Assembly (NCBI GenBank): GCA_035574315.1
Contig: DATLYW010000012.1
Coordinates: forward strand, 145,741-209,740
Direction of reading: 5' to 3'
Source of the DNA: Candidatus Zixiibacteriota bacterium
Lineage (GTDB): Bacteria > Desulfobacterota > Binatia > UBA9968
DNA length: 64,000 bases
Below, one piece after another: positions 19,420 to 27,393 of the stretch. The first letter of the stretch is position 1, and each line of letters starts with the position of its first letter. The notes beneath the pieces were generated by a model. It made no database searches. It was not told the origin of the DNA and saw nothing but the letters and a program-made list of their open reading frames with translations. The translations under genes were made by a program, and so were the position numbers.

Positions 19420-20280
19420 ATGGGCCGAAGGCATCCGGACTGGATCAAGGTCAGACCGCCGGGAAATCCCAACTATCTCCGGCTCAAACGCACGCTGCGG
19501 GCGAAGAATCTCCACACCGTTTGCGAGGAAGCCCGCTGCCCCAATATCGGGGAGTGCTGGGGCCACAATACCGCGACTTTCCTGATTCTCGGCGATACCT
19601 GCACGCGCGGCTGCCGCTTCTGCGCGATCGGCAAGGGGGTGCCCTCGGCGCTCGATCCCGAAGAACCGCGCAACGTGGCGCGCGTGGTCAGAGAATTGGG
19701 GCTCGAGCACGTCGTGGTCACCTCGGTCGATCGCGACGACCTTCCCGACGGCGGCGCCAGGCATTTCGCGGAGACGGTCTTCTGGATCAAGGCCCTCAAC
19801 CCGGGGGTTCGCGTCGAGGTCCTGATCCCCGACTTCAAGGGCGACCTGCGCTCGCTCAGGACCGTGCTCGACGCGGGCGTGCACGTGCTGAACCACAACA
19901 TCGAAACCGTCCCGCGCCTCTACGGCAGGGTGCGACCCGGCCACAGCTACGAGCGCTCGCTCGGCCTCCTCGCGCGAGCGAAGGAGATGCGCGCCGACGT
20001 TCTGACCAAGAGCGGCCTCATGCTCGGCGTCGGCGAGGTCCGGGACGAGGTCCTGCAGACGCTCGCGGATCTCCGCGCGCACGGGGTCGACATCGTCACC
20101 CTCGGCCAGTACCTCCAGCCCTCTCCCAAGCAGCTCAAGGTCGAGCGCTACCTTGCGCCGAGCGAATTCGAAGAGTTGAAGGCCGACGCCGGGCGGCTCG
20201 GCTTTCGTCACGTGGAATCCGGTCCGCTCGTGCGCAGCTCCTATCACGCCTGGAGCCACGTCGCTCCGGCCGTTTCCTGA
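19420..20280 (+). CDS. lipA: Lipoyl synthase
   Basis: 286 residues. Radical-SAM enzyme that inserts two sulfurs into protein-bound octanoyl groups. The auxiliary cluster uses C35, C40 and C46 (CEEARCPNIGEC) and the SAM cluster C61, C65, C68 (CTRGCRFC). The C-terminal VRSSYHA supplies the conserved Ser. Partner of lipB directly upstream. Confidence 0.97.
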   Translation: MGRRHPDWIKVRPPGNPNYLRLKRTLRAKNLHTVCEEARCPNIGECWGHNTATFLILGDTCTRGCRFCAIGKGVPSALDPEEPRNVARVVRELGLEHVVVTSVDRDDLPDGGARHFAETVFWIKALNPGVRVEVLIPDFKGDLRSLRTVLDAGVHVLNHNIETVPRLYGRVRPGHSYERSLGLLARAKEMRADVLTKSGLMLGVGEVRDEVLQTLADLRAHGVDIVTLGQYLQPSPKQLKVERYLAPSEFEELKADAGRLGFRHVESGPLVRSSYHAWSHVAPAVS

Positions 20281-20332
20281 CGCGGCGAGCCGGCGCGACC
20301 TCCCGCCGAGCCCGCCCGTCCGGCTTTTCAGC

Positions 20333-20361
20333 TTGACAGCCTCGGTGGAGATTCGATAGCG
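20333..20361 (+). promoter_or_regulatory. Promoter of the aminotransferase-ferredoxin-TRAP operon
   Basis: Perfect TTGACA (20333-20338), spacer 16-17, GATAGC (20355-20360). The start is about 10 bases before ATG 20375. The whole element closely resembles the glcD promoter at 31435-31462. Confidence 0.55.
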
Positions 20362-20374
20362 TGCGCCCAAGCCA

Positions 20375-21562
20375 ATGCCCGGACGGCCGTTCCTGCTGAT
20401 TCCCGGCCCGGCGCTGATTCCCGAGAGAATCTCGCGGGCCATGTCCCAATCCCTGATCGATCACCGGGGACCGGAGTTCGCCTGCCTGCTCCGCGAGGTC
20501 CTGGACGGGCTGAAGAGAATTTTTCAGACCTCGTCGGCCGAAATCATTCTCTGCCCCGGCTCCGGCACCGGCGCCTGGGAATCATGCGTGGTCAACACCC
20601 TCTCTCCCGGAGACCGTGTCCTCGGCTGCGTCAACGGCCACTTCAGCGAGCGGTTCTGCGACACCGCCAGGGCCCACGGCATCGAGGTGGAGGAGATCGA
20701 GGTGCCCTACGGCGCCGCGATTCCCGCTGAGACCGTGCATGCGCGGCTCGAATCGGACGCGCGGCGCGACATCAAGGCCGTCCTGGTCCTGCACAACGAG
20801 ACCTCCACCGGCGTGGTCAACGACATCGCCGCCATCCGCCGGGCCATGGACCGCTGCGGCCATCCGGCGCTGCTCCTGGTCGATGTCGTGAGCTCGCTGG
20901 CGTCGATCGATTTTCGCTTCGACGAGTGGCGCGTCGACGTCGCCCTCACGGGAGCGCAGAAGGGGCTCATGCTGCCGCCCGGAATGGCGATCCTGGCGGT
21001 CAGCGCGAAAGCCCTCGAAGCCAATCGTTCAGCGAGATGCTCGCGTTACTTCTGGGACTGGGCCCCGGTGCTCGAGCGCAACGCGCGCGGCGAGTTTCCG
21101 TTCACGCCCGCGACGGCGCTGATCTTCGGCCTCAAGGAAAGCCTGGCGATGCTCGAGGAGGAGGGACTTGCCAACGTCTTCGCCCGCCACGCGCGGCTGG
21201 CCGAGGCGTGCCGACGCGCGGTGCAATCGATGGGGCTGAGCCTGCTTGCGCGCAAGCCCGAGCAGGCTTCGAACACGTTGACGGCGGTTTGCATGCCCGA
21301 AGGGCTCGACGCCGACGCCTACCTGGCGCACGCGCGGCGAACGCTCGAGCTGCCACTGGGGCCGGGGTTGGGAAACGTCAAGGGCAAGATCTTTCGGATC
21401 GGACACCTCGGCAGCCTCAACGAGCTCGAGCTGCTCGGCGCCCTGGCGGGGATCGAGATGACCCTGACGAGCTTCGGCGTCCCCGTGCCTCTCGGAGCGG
21501 GGCTGGCCGCGGCCGAAACCTATCTTTTGCGCACGGCAAGCGGAACGGGGTCCGGCCGATGA
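20375..21562 (+). CDS. Class V aminotransferase, serine/alanine-glyoxylate type
   Basis: 395 residues. PLP-dependent fold type I: LIPGPALIPERI at the N-terminus, LCPGSGTGAWES for phosphate binding, DVVSSLAS with the PLP-ring Asp, and Schiff-base Lys in TGAQKGLMLPPG. The closest known families are serine-glyoxylate and alanine-glyoxylate aminotransferases, which consume glyoxylate. It overlaps the next gene by four bases (ATGA). Context with a ferredoxin-like protein is unusual for this family and leaves open a different amino donor or a lyase role. Confidence 0.88.
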   Translation: MPGRPFLLIPGPALIPERISRAMSQSLIDHRGPEFACLLREVLDGLKRIFQTSSAEIILCPGSGTGAWESCVVNTLSPGDRVLGCVNGHFSERFCDTARAHGIEVEEIEVPYGAAIPAETVHARLESDARRDIKAVLVLHNETSTGVVNDIAAIRRAMDRCGHPALLLVDVVSSLASIDFRFDEWRVDVALTGAQKGLMLPPGMAILAVSAKALEANRSARCSRYFWDWAPVLERNARGEFPFTPATALIFGLKESLAMLEEEGLANVFARHARLAEACRRAVQSMGLSLLARKPEQASNTLTAVCMPEGLDADAYLAHARRTLELPLGPGLGNVKGKIFRIGHLGSLNELELLGALAGIEMTLTSFGVPVPLGAGLAAAETYLLRTASGTGSGR

Positions 21563-22374
21563 GGATCGACCCGGAGAAATGCGTGGCCTGCGGCAACTGC
21601 CTGGCCGTGTGCCCGATGGGAGCGATTTACATCGATCCCGCGCTCAACCGCGCGCGCGTGAACGCGGACGAATGCGTGGAGTGCTTCGCCTGCTATCGCG
21701 GCATGTCCAGGGAGCACCTGAACCCGCGCTTCGTGCGGGCGATTCGCAAGGCGGCGCACCTGTTGCGGTTCCGCTTCGACCCCGAGCCCGATATCTGTCC
21801 GACCGATGCGTTCGCGCCCGACGACCTCCAATGGCCGCGGCTCGTGCGCCGGGCTTTCTCCGACCCCCAGGTGCCGCACGAATCGACCGGCATCCACGGA
21901 CGCGGCACCGCCGAGGTCAAAACCAACGACGTCACCCGCCGGGTGGGAGAGGGCGAGGCCGGCTTCGTGATCGAGTTCGGGCGGCCGGGAGTCGGCGCCC
22001 GCTTCCGGGACATCGAGCGGGTCACCCGGGCCCTGGCCGAGCTGGGCATCGAGTTCGAACCCGACAATCCCGTGACTTCGCTCATGAGCGATCGGAAGCG
22101 CGGTCTTCTCGACCCGGAGATCCTCGACGAGAAAGTGCTTTCGGCGATCGTGGAGATCAAAACCCGTCTGGAAGAGGTGCCCATGGTGTTGCGGCGTATC
22201 CGGCGGATTTCACCCGAGGTCAACACCGTGATCAGCATTGGCGTTTCCACCCGTTGCGGCGCCGGGGGCGAAGAACCGCTGCGGGAAATGCTCGAGCGCG
22301 AGGGATATCCGACCTACCGGGGAAAAACGAACCTCGGCCTGGGGCGGGCCGCGGCGGTTCACGATGCCGGCTGA
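21559..22374 (+). CDS. Ferredoxin-domain protein with a split second [4Fe-4S] motif and an unknown C-terminal domain
   Basis: 271 residues. Cluster 1 is canonical: C8, C11, C14, C18 (CVACGNCLAVCPMGAIY). Cluster 2 has C39, C42 and C45 (CVECFAC), but the fourth Cys expected near 49 is absent. The next Cys-Pro is C80 (DICPTDAF), after a basic helix. Residues 110-271 form a domain I cannot name, with strand-helix alternation (GFVIEFGRPG, RDIERVTRALAELGIEFEPDN). Translationally coupled to the aminotransferase. Possibly an electron carrier or subunit of a novel oxidoreductase. Confidence 0.7.
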   Translation: MRIDPEKCVACGNCLAVCPMGAIYIDPALNRARVNADECVECFACYRGMSREHLNPRFVRAIRKAAHLLRFRFDPEPDICPTDAFAPDDLQWPRLVRRAFSDPQVPHESTGIHGRGTAEVKTNDVTRRVGEGEAGFVIEFGRPGVGARFRDIERVTRALAELGIEFEPDNPVTSLMSDRKRGLLDPEILDEKVLSAIVEIKTRLEEVPMVLRRIRRISPEVNTVISIGVSTRCGAGGEEPLREMLEREGYPTYRGKTNLGLGRAAAVHDAG

Positions 22375-22461
22375 CCGGATCGCGCTTGTAGCGCGCGACG
22401 CTCCGCGGTGCGGTCCCGGCCGCTCGGGGTGTTTTGCGCCGGGCTTCCGGCCGAGGTTCCG

Positions 22462-23166
22462 ATGACCAACACGCTCCACCGTTACAGCGAGCATTACGCG
22501 ACCGAGCGGCCGCGTGACCCGGAGCCCGTGCGGGACGATTTCGTCGTCTTTGCGATGGCGACTCGGGGGGTGAACGACGACGATCTCGTAGCCAAATACC
22601 GCGCGTTCCTGCGGCTCGCGCTCAAACACCGCCCGGTCAACATCGGAGATGCCACGCGGGGCGGCGCGTTTCGGCCCCAACGGGCCCTCGATCCGACCAG
22701 CCACTGGCGCCGCGACACGGGAGCCGACGCGGAGGCGGTCATCGCCGGCATCGAGGGACACACCACCGTGGCGGCCGTCTTCGACCGCTACGAGAACATG
22801 AGGGCGTTCGTCGCCGAGCTGCGCGACGCCGATCTCGGGATCTCGGTCAACATCAGCGCCCCGATGGACGAGGCGAACCGCTGCTGCCGCGAAGCGGGGA
22901 TGACGCGCCACAGCGTCGAATATTCCCTCGGCTTCTGCGGCCGCGTGGACAAGCTTCCCGACTCGCTCGTGCTCGAGCTCACGACGATGTGCGGTCACGG
23001 CATGATCAGCGCCGCGCTGGCCAGGAAAATGATCGACTGGGTGAAGGAAAACCGCCGCGGCGCCGCGGAGGCGGCGCGGGTGATGGCGCGGTTCTGCAGC
23101 TGCGGCGTCTTCAATCCCAGCCGCGCCGAAGCGATCCTCGAATCGGCGCGCACGAGGAATCCCTGA
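22462..23166 (+). CDS. Cys-rich protein of unknown family (234 aa)
   Basis: Not recognised. It has no signal peptide and is soluble by composition. Cysteines are concentrated in the C-terminal half: NRCCREAG, LGFCGRVDK, TTMCGHGMIS and FCSCGVFNPSRAE, a pattern that could bind metal or an Fe-S cluster. ATG 22462 (MTNTLHRYSEHY) starts 87 bases after the ferredoxin-domain gene, and the TRAP binding protein follows 43 bases later. It is thus inside the operon and is a candidate enzyme subunit working with its two upstream neighbours on the TRAP substrate. Confidence 0.65.
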   Translation: MTNTLHRYSEHYATERPRDPEPVRDDFVVFAMATRGVNDDDLVAKYRAFLRLALKHRPVNIGDATRGGAFRPQRALDPTSHWRRDTGADAEAVIAGIEGHTTVAAVFDRYENMRAFVAELRDADLGISVNISAPMDEANRCCREAGMTRHSVEYSLGFCGRVDKLPDSLVLELTTMCGHGMISAALARKMIDWVKENRRGAAEAARVMARFCSCGVFNPSRAEAILESARTRNP

Positions 23167-23209
23167 GGCGGTCCGCTCCGCGGCGAACAAGCGAGGAAAG
23201 GAGAAGGCG

Positions 23210-24184
23210 ATGAAGCGAGCGCTTTTCGGTCTTGTGGCCTTGGGCTGGCTGCTGGCGGCGCAGGGATCGCGGGCGCAGAGCACGACCCTCAGGCTCGGCC
23301 ACGTCGGGTTTCCGGGCTCTCTGTTCGCGCTGACCACGGACGAGTACGCCAGGCGCGTCAACGCGGCGCTGAAGGGCAAGCTCGAGATCAAGGTGTTCCA
23401 TTCGAGCCAGCTCGGCAGCGACGAGCAAATGATGCGCGGCGTCAAGCTCGGCGCCCCGGAGATGTTCCTGCCCTCGACCGTAATGAGCACGGTCGAGCAG
23501 AAGTTCGGCGTCTTCGAGATGCCCTACATCATCGTCAGCCGGGCGCACATGAAGAAGGTCGCCGAAAACCCTGAGGCGCGCAGAACCCTGTTCGACGGCC
23601 TTCCCGCCAAAGGGATCAGGGTGCTCGGCGTGTGGGAAAACGGCTTTCGCCACATCACGAACAACGTCCGGCCGATCGTCCGGCCTGAGGACCTCAAGGG
23701 AATCAAGCTGAGAGTTCCCGGCGGCGTCTGGCGCGTGAAGATGTTCAAGACCTACGGCGCCAACCCCTCACCCATGCCTCTCGCGGAGGTCTACTCGGCG
23801 CTGCAATCCGGCGTGATGGACGGCCAGGAAAATCCCTTTCCGCAGATCGCCTCCGCCAAGTTTCACGAGGTTCAGAAGTTCCTTTCGCTGAGCGGCCATG
23901 TCTATACGCCCGCCTACCTCGTGATCGGCGAAGAGTCATGGAAAAAGCTGCCCGCGGACGTCCAGGCGACGCTGTCCCGCGTCGCCGCCGAGATCGGGGA
24001 TTTCGCCCGCGCCGAAGGTGAGCGGCTCGACAGAGAGCTCATGGGCAGGGTCGCGCCCCCCATGAAGGCGAACGAGGTCGACAAGGAGGCTTTCATCAAG
24101 GCCTCGGCCGCGATCTACGAAGAGTTCGGCAGGGAAGTGCCCGGCGGCCGGGATCTCGTCAAGCTCGTCCAGTCGCTGCGATGA
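23210..24184 (+). CDS. dctP: TRAP transporter solute-binding protein (DctP type), system 1
   Basis: 324 residues with signal peptide (cleavage after SRAQ, about residue 23). The DctP fold is clear: LRLGHVGFPG, the ligand-contacting Arg region KGIKLRVPGG and the hinge SALQSGVMDGQENP. Binds an organic acid in the periplasm for the DctQM pair that follows. GAAAGGAG lies upstream of ATG. The ligand cannot be read from sequence; the upstream glyoxylate-type aminotransferase suggests a 2-oxo or amino acid. Confidence 0.92.
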   Translation: MKRALFGLVALGWLLAAQGSRAQSTTLRLGHVGFPGSLFALTTDEYARRVNAALKGKLEIKVFHSSQLGSDEQMMRGVKLGAPEMFLPSTVMSTVEQKFGVFEMPYIIVSRAHMKKVAENPEARRTLFDGLPAKGIRVLGVWENGFRHITNNVRPIVRPEDLKGIKLRVPGGVWRVKMFKTYGANPSPMPLAEVYSALQSGVMDGQENPFPQIASAKFHEVQKFLSLSGHVYTPAYLVIGEESWKKLPADVQATLSRVAAEIGDFARAEGERLDRELMGRVAPPMKANEVDKEAFIKASAAIYEEFGREVPGGRDLVKLVQSLR

Positions 24185-24217
24185 CCGCCCCGCCCGGGCC
24201 CGGAACCTAGAACGACG

Positions 24218-24733
24218 ATGGGCAAAATCTTCGGCGCCGCGGCGGCGCTGCTGGAGTGGTGGGCGGTCTTGCTGCTGTTGCTCCTGGTAGGCCTGGTGTC
24301 GCTCGGGGTTTTTTGCCGCTACGTGCTCGAGGCCTCCCTCGTCTGGTACGACGAGTTCGCGTCCTATCTCCTCGTCTGGCTCACGTTTTTCGGCGCCGTG
24401 AACGCCTCCTACCGCCGCCGCCACATCGGCTTCGACATCCTGGTGGCGCGCCTTCCCGGCGGCGCGCGCGCCGCCGCCGAGGTGCTGGCCGAGCTTTTCA
24501 TCCTGGTTTTCCAGGCGGTGCTTCTGTATCACGGCTGGATCCTGACCCGAAAAATGGGGGACGAGACCGCCGTGTCGCTTCCCTGGGTTAAGATGGGATG
24601 GGTCTACAGCGTGCTTCCCCTCACCGGCGCCCTGATGCTCCTGATCAGCCTGGAGCGGCTGGCCCGGCTGCTCCGCGGCGGGGGCGGCGAGAAAGGACCG
24701 GAACTGGAGTGGAGTGGCTCATCCTCGGAGTAA
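24218..24733 (+). CDS. dctQ: TRAP transporter small membrane subunit, system 1
   Basis: 171 residues, four membrane segments, with the DctQ-type FCRYVLEASLVWYDEFASYLLVWLTFFGA. It bridges the binding protein and the large subunit. The 3' end overlaps the GTG start of dctM by 25 bases. Confidence 0.9.
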   Translation: MGKIFGAAAALLEWWAVLLLLLLVGLVSLGVFCRYVLEASLVWYDEFASYLLVWLTFFGAVNASYRRRHIGFDILVARLPGGARAAAEVLAELFILVFQAVLLYHGWILTRKMGDETAVSLPWVKMGWVYSVLPLTGALMLLISLERLARLLRGGGGEKGPELEWSGSSSE

Positions 24734-25986
24734 TCGTCCTGCTCACGGCGATCAATGTCCCGATCGCCTTCGCGCTTTCCCTCACGGTCGTCTTCTTCCT
24801 GCTCTGGAACGGCACCGCTCCCCTCAGCGTGGTCCCCCTGAACCTGTTTTCAGGCGCGTCGAGCTTCCCGTTGCTCGCCATTCCGCTTTTCATCCTTGCC
24901 GGCGGCCTGATGGAAACCTCGGGCATCTCGCTCCGTCTGGTGAATCTCGCCAACAGCCTGGTCGGCTTCATCCGCGGGGGGCTCGCCATGGTGACGGTGG
25001 TGGCCACCATGATCCAGAGCGAGATCTCGGGCTCCTCGGTCGCCGACGCGGCGGCCATCGGCAACGTGGTCATCCCGGCGATGGAAAAGCGGGGCTACCC
25101 GCGGGCGCTGAGCGCGGCCATCGTCTCCAACGCCGCTTCCGCCGCCATTCTCATTCCGCCTTCGATTCCGATGATCATTTACGCCTGGATGGCGGAGGTC
25201 TCCGTCGCCAAGCTCTTCCTCGCGGGCTTCCTTCCCGGCGCGATCGCGGGCGCGAGCATGATGGCGCTCAGCTACTATTACGCCCGCAAGTACAACTTTC
25301 CCACCGAGCAGCGCTTCACGCTTGCCGCGGCCGGCCGCTCGCTGTTCCGCGCCTTCTGGGCGTTGTTCATTCCGATCGTCATCTGGGGCGGCATCCTGCT
25401 CGGCGTGGCGACGGCGACCGAAGTCGCCGCGCTCGCGGTGCTCGCCGCCTTTCTGATCGGCACGTTGATCTACCGCGAGCTGCCGCCCCGGGAGCTGGCG
25501 CGCGTGCTGAAGGAGTCGGCCGCACAGACCGCCGTCGTGATGCTGATCGTCGCCTCCTCCGCCGTGCTCGGCTGGTTCCTGACCAGCGAGCAGATCCCGC
25601 AGAAATTCGCCCGCGCGATCCTCGAGACGACCTCGAACCGCACCTTGATCCTGTTGTTCCTCAACGCGTTCTTCTTCGTCGCGGGAATGTTTCTCCATTC
25701 CGCGGCGGCGATCATCCTGGTCGTCCCGATCGTGATGCCGCTGGTCCGCCAGATCGGCGTCGATCCGATTCACTTCGGGATCATCGTGACGATCAACCTG
25801 GGCGTGGGCCGGCAGACGCCGCCTGTGGCCACGGTCCTGTTCACGACGGCGGCGATCGCGCGCCTGCCTTTCTGGGAGGTCTTCAAGGCCGGCTGGCCGT
25901 TCACGGCGGTGCTCGCCCTGGTCACGCTCCTGGTCACCTACGTCCCCTGGATCAGCGTCGGCCTGGTCGGGCTGGTGGACTGGTGA
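24709..25986 (+). CDS. dctM: TRAP transporter large membrane subunit, system 1
   Basis: 425 residues, standard length, about 12 membrane segments. Family motifs include SVADAAAIGNVVIPAME and ILIPPSIPMIIY. It couples Na+ or H+ flow to solute entry. GTG 24709 is chosen because AAAGGA precedes it and it immediately starts the first membrane helix. Convergent with the amidase. Confidence 0.92.
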   Translation: MEWLILGVIVLLTAINVPIAFALSLTVVFFLLWNGTAPLSVVPLNLFSGASSFPLLAIPLFILAGGLMETSGISLRLVNLANSLVGFIRGGLAMVTVVATMIQSEISGSSVADAAAIGNVVIPAMEKRGYPRALSAAIVSNAASAAILIPPSIPMIIYAWMAEVSVAKLFLAGFLPGAIAGASMMALSYYYARKYNFPTEQRFTLAAAGRSLFRAFWALFIPIVIWGGILLGVATATEVAALAVLAAFLIGTLIYRELPPRELARVLKESAAQTAVVMLIVASSAVLGWFLTSEQIPQKFARAILETTSNRTLILLFLNAFFFVAGMFLHSAAAIILVVPIVMPLVRQIGVDPIHFGIIVTINLGVGRQTPPVATVLFTTAAIARLPFWEVFKAGWPFTAVLALVTLLVTYVPWISVGLVGLVDW

Positions 25987-26011
25987 CGGCCTCGAGGCTC
26001 CCGGTGCCCGA

Positions 26012-27358
26012 TCATCCGGGCCGCGCCGCAATACGGGCCGACAGCCAGCGCGCCGTACGCAGCAAGCGCGCGTCGCCCAGCCGCGGGCCCACCAGCTGCA
26101 CGCCAATGGGGAGACCGCTCGCGCTCTGCATCAGGGGGAGGCTCAGCGCCGGCATGCCGCACAGCGTCCAGAGCGTGCAAAACGAAGGATCGCCGGTGCT
26201 GTCGAGCCCCTTGGGCGCCGGTCCGGGCGCGGCCGGAGTCAGGATCGCGTCGTAGCGCTGCTCGAAGAGCTCGCGGAGGCTCTCGTAGAGGGGCGGCACC
26301 CGGGCGAGCGCGCGCTGGTAGTCGACCGCAAGCACCCGCCGGCCCTGCTCGATCTGCGCGCGCAGAACCCGAGAAAGACGCTCCCGCCCGGTGTTCCATT
26401 CGCGCTCGAGACTCGCGGCCATTTCCGCCGCCATGATCGTCTGGTGCCATTGCCACGCTTCGAGCGCCGACGGAACCAGCTCGACCTCTTCGACCTGAGC
26501 CCCCAGCTCCTCCACCAGCTCGCCGAAGCCTTTCCTGGTCTCGGCGTCGGCCCGCTCCCAGTACGGGGTCTTGACGAAGGCGAACATCGGCGGCAAAGGA
26601 GGCTCTTCGGCCGCCAGGCGCGCGTAGGGCAGGCGCGCGTAGGGCAGCGTGTCCGGGTCGCCCTCGTCGGGCCCGGCGAGCGCTTCGAGGAGGAGCGCGA
26701 GGTCCTCGAGCGCGCGCGCGAAAAGCCCCACGTGGTCCAGCGTGCGCGACAGCATGAAGGCTCCGCGGCGCGGGATCAGGCCGTAGGTCGGCTTGAAGCC
26801 GAGCACGCCGCAAAAGGCCGCCGGTCGGATCGTCGAGCCGTTGGTCTGGCTGCCGATTGCGGCCGGGACCATTCCGGCCGCGACCGCAGCGGCCGAGCCG
26901 CTCGACGATCCACCCGGCGTGTGCTCGGCGTTGTGCGGATTGCGCGTCTTCCCCGGGGCGAGAAAGGCGAACTCGGTCGTCACGGTCTTGCCCATGACGA
27001 TTGCGCCGGCCGCGCGCAGCCTGGCGACCGCCGCGGCGTCGGAGGCCGGCGTGCGCCCCGCGCAAAGCACCGAGCCGTTCTCGGTCGGCATGTCGGCGGT
27101 ATCGAAGATGTCCTTGACGCCGACCGGAACCCCGTGGAGCGGCCCGGTCGCACGCCCGGCCGCGCGCCAGCGATCCGCCGCGCGCGCCTGTTCGAGCGCG
27201 TGCTCGGGGTCGAGAAAGGCCCACGCTTCGATCGCGGCGTCGGCTTCCGCGATCCGGTCCAGGCAGGCCCTGACCAGCTCTTCCGAGCTGATCCTGCCCG
27301 CGCGGATCCAGGCGGCGGCCGCGGACGCCGAAAGCCGGGACGGATCTGTCGGTTTCAT
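26012..27358 (-). CDS. Amidase-signature family hydrolase
   Basis: 448 residues. Catalytic Lys in VGVKDIFDT, the Gly/Ser-rich GGSSSGSAAAV with the bridging Ser, and the nucleophile Ser in QTNGSTIRPA (commonly QTGGSVIRPA). It resembles GatA-like amidases but no gatB or gatC is near, so it is likely a catabolic amidase rather than the tRNA amidotransferase. ATG 27358 is 35 bases after the dctM stop of TRAP system 2; it may be the last gene of that operon. Contains a 15-bp in-frame tandem duplication (LPYAR twice). Confidence 0.88.
   Translation of the reverse strand: MKPTDPSRLSASAAAAWIRAGRISSEELVRACLDRIAEADAAIEAWAFLDPEHALEQARAADRWRAAGRATGPLHGVPVGVKDIFDTADMPTENGSVLCAGRTPASDAAAVARLRAAGAIVMGKTVTTEFAFLAPGKTRNPHNAEHTPGGSSSGSAAAVAAGMVPAAIGSQTNGSTIRPAAFCGVLGFKPTYGLIPRRGAFMLSRTLDHVGLFARALEDLALLLEALAGPDEGDPDTLPYARLPYARLAAEEPPLPPMFAFVKTPYWERADAETRKGFGELVEELGAQVEEVELVPSALEAWQWHQTIMAAEMAASLEREWNTGRERLSRVLRAQIEQGRRVLAVDYQRALARVPPLYESLRELFEQRYDAILTPAAPGPAPKGLDSTGDPSFCTLWTLCGMPALSLPLMQSASGLPIGVQLVGPRLGDARLLRTARWLSARIAARPG
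26616..26645. repeat. 15-bp tandem duplication inside the amidase gene
   Basis: Two perfect copies of AGGCGCGCGTAGGGC back to back, encoding LPYAR-LPYAR in a surface-type loop. In frame, so it is tolerated. Confidence 0.9.
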
Positions 27359-27393
27359 CCGCCGCTCGTGCTCGGCCGGCGATGCCGGCGCGG

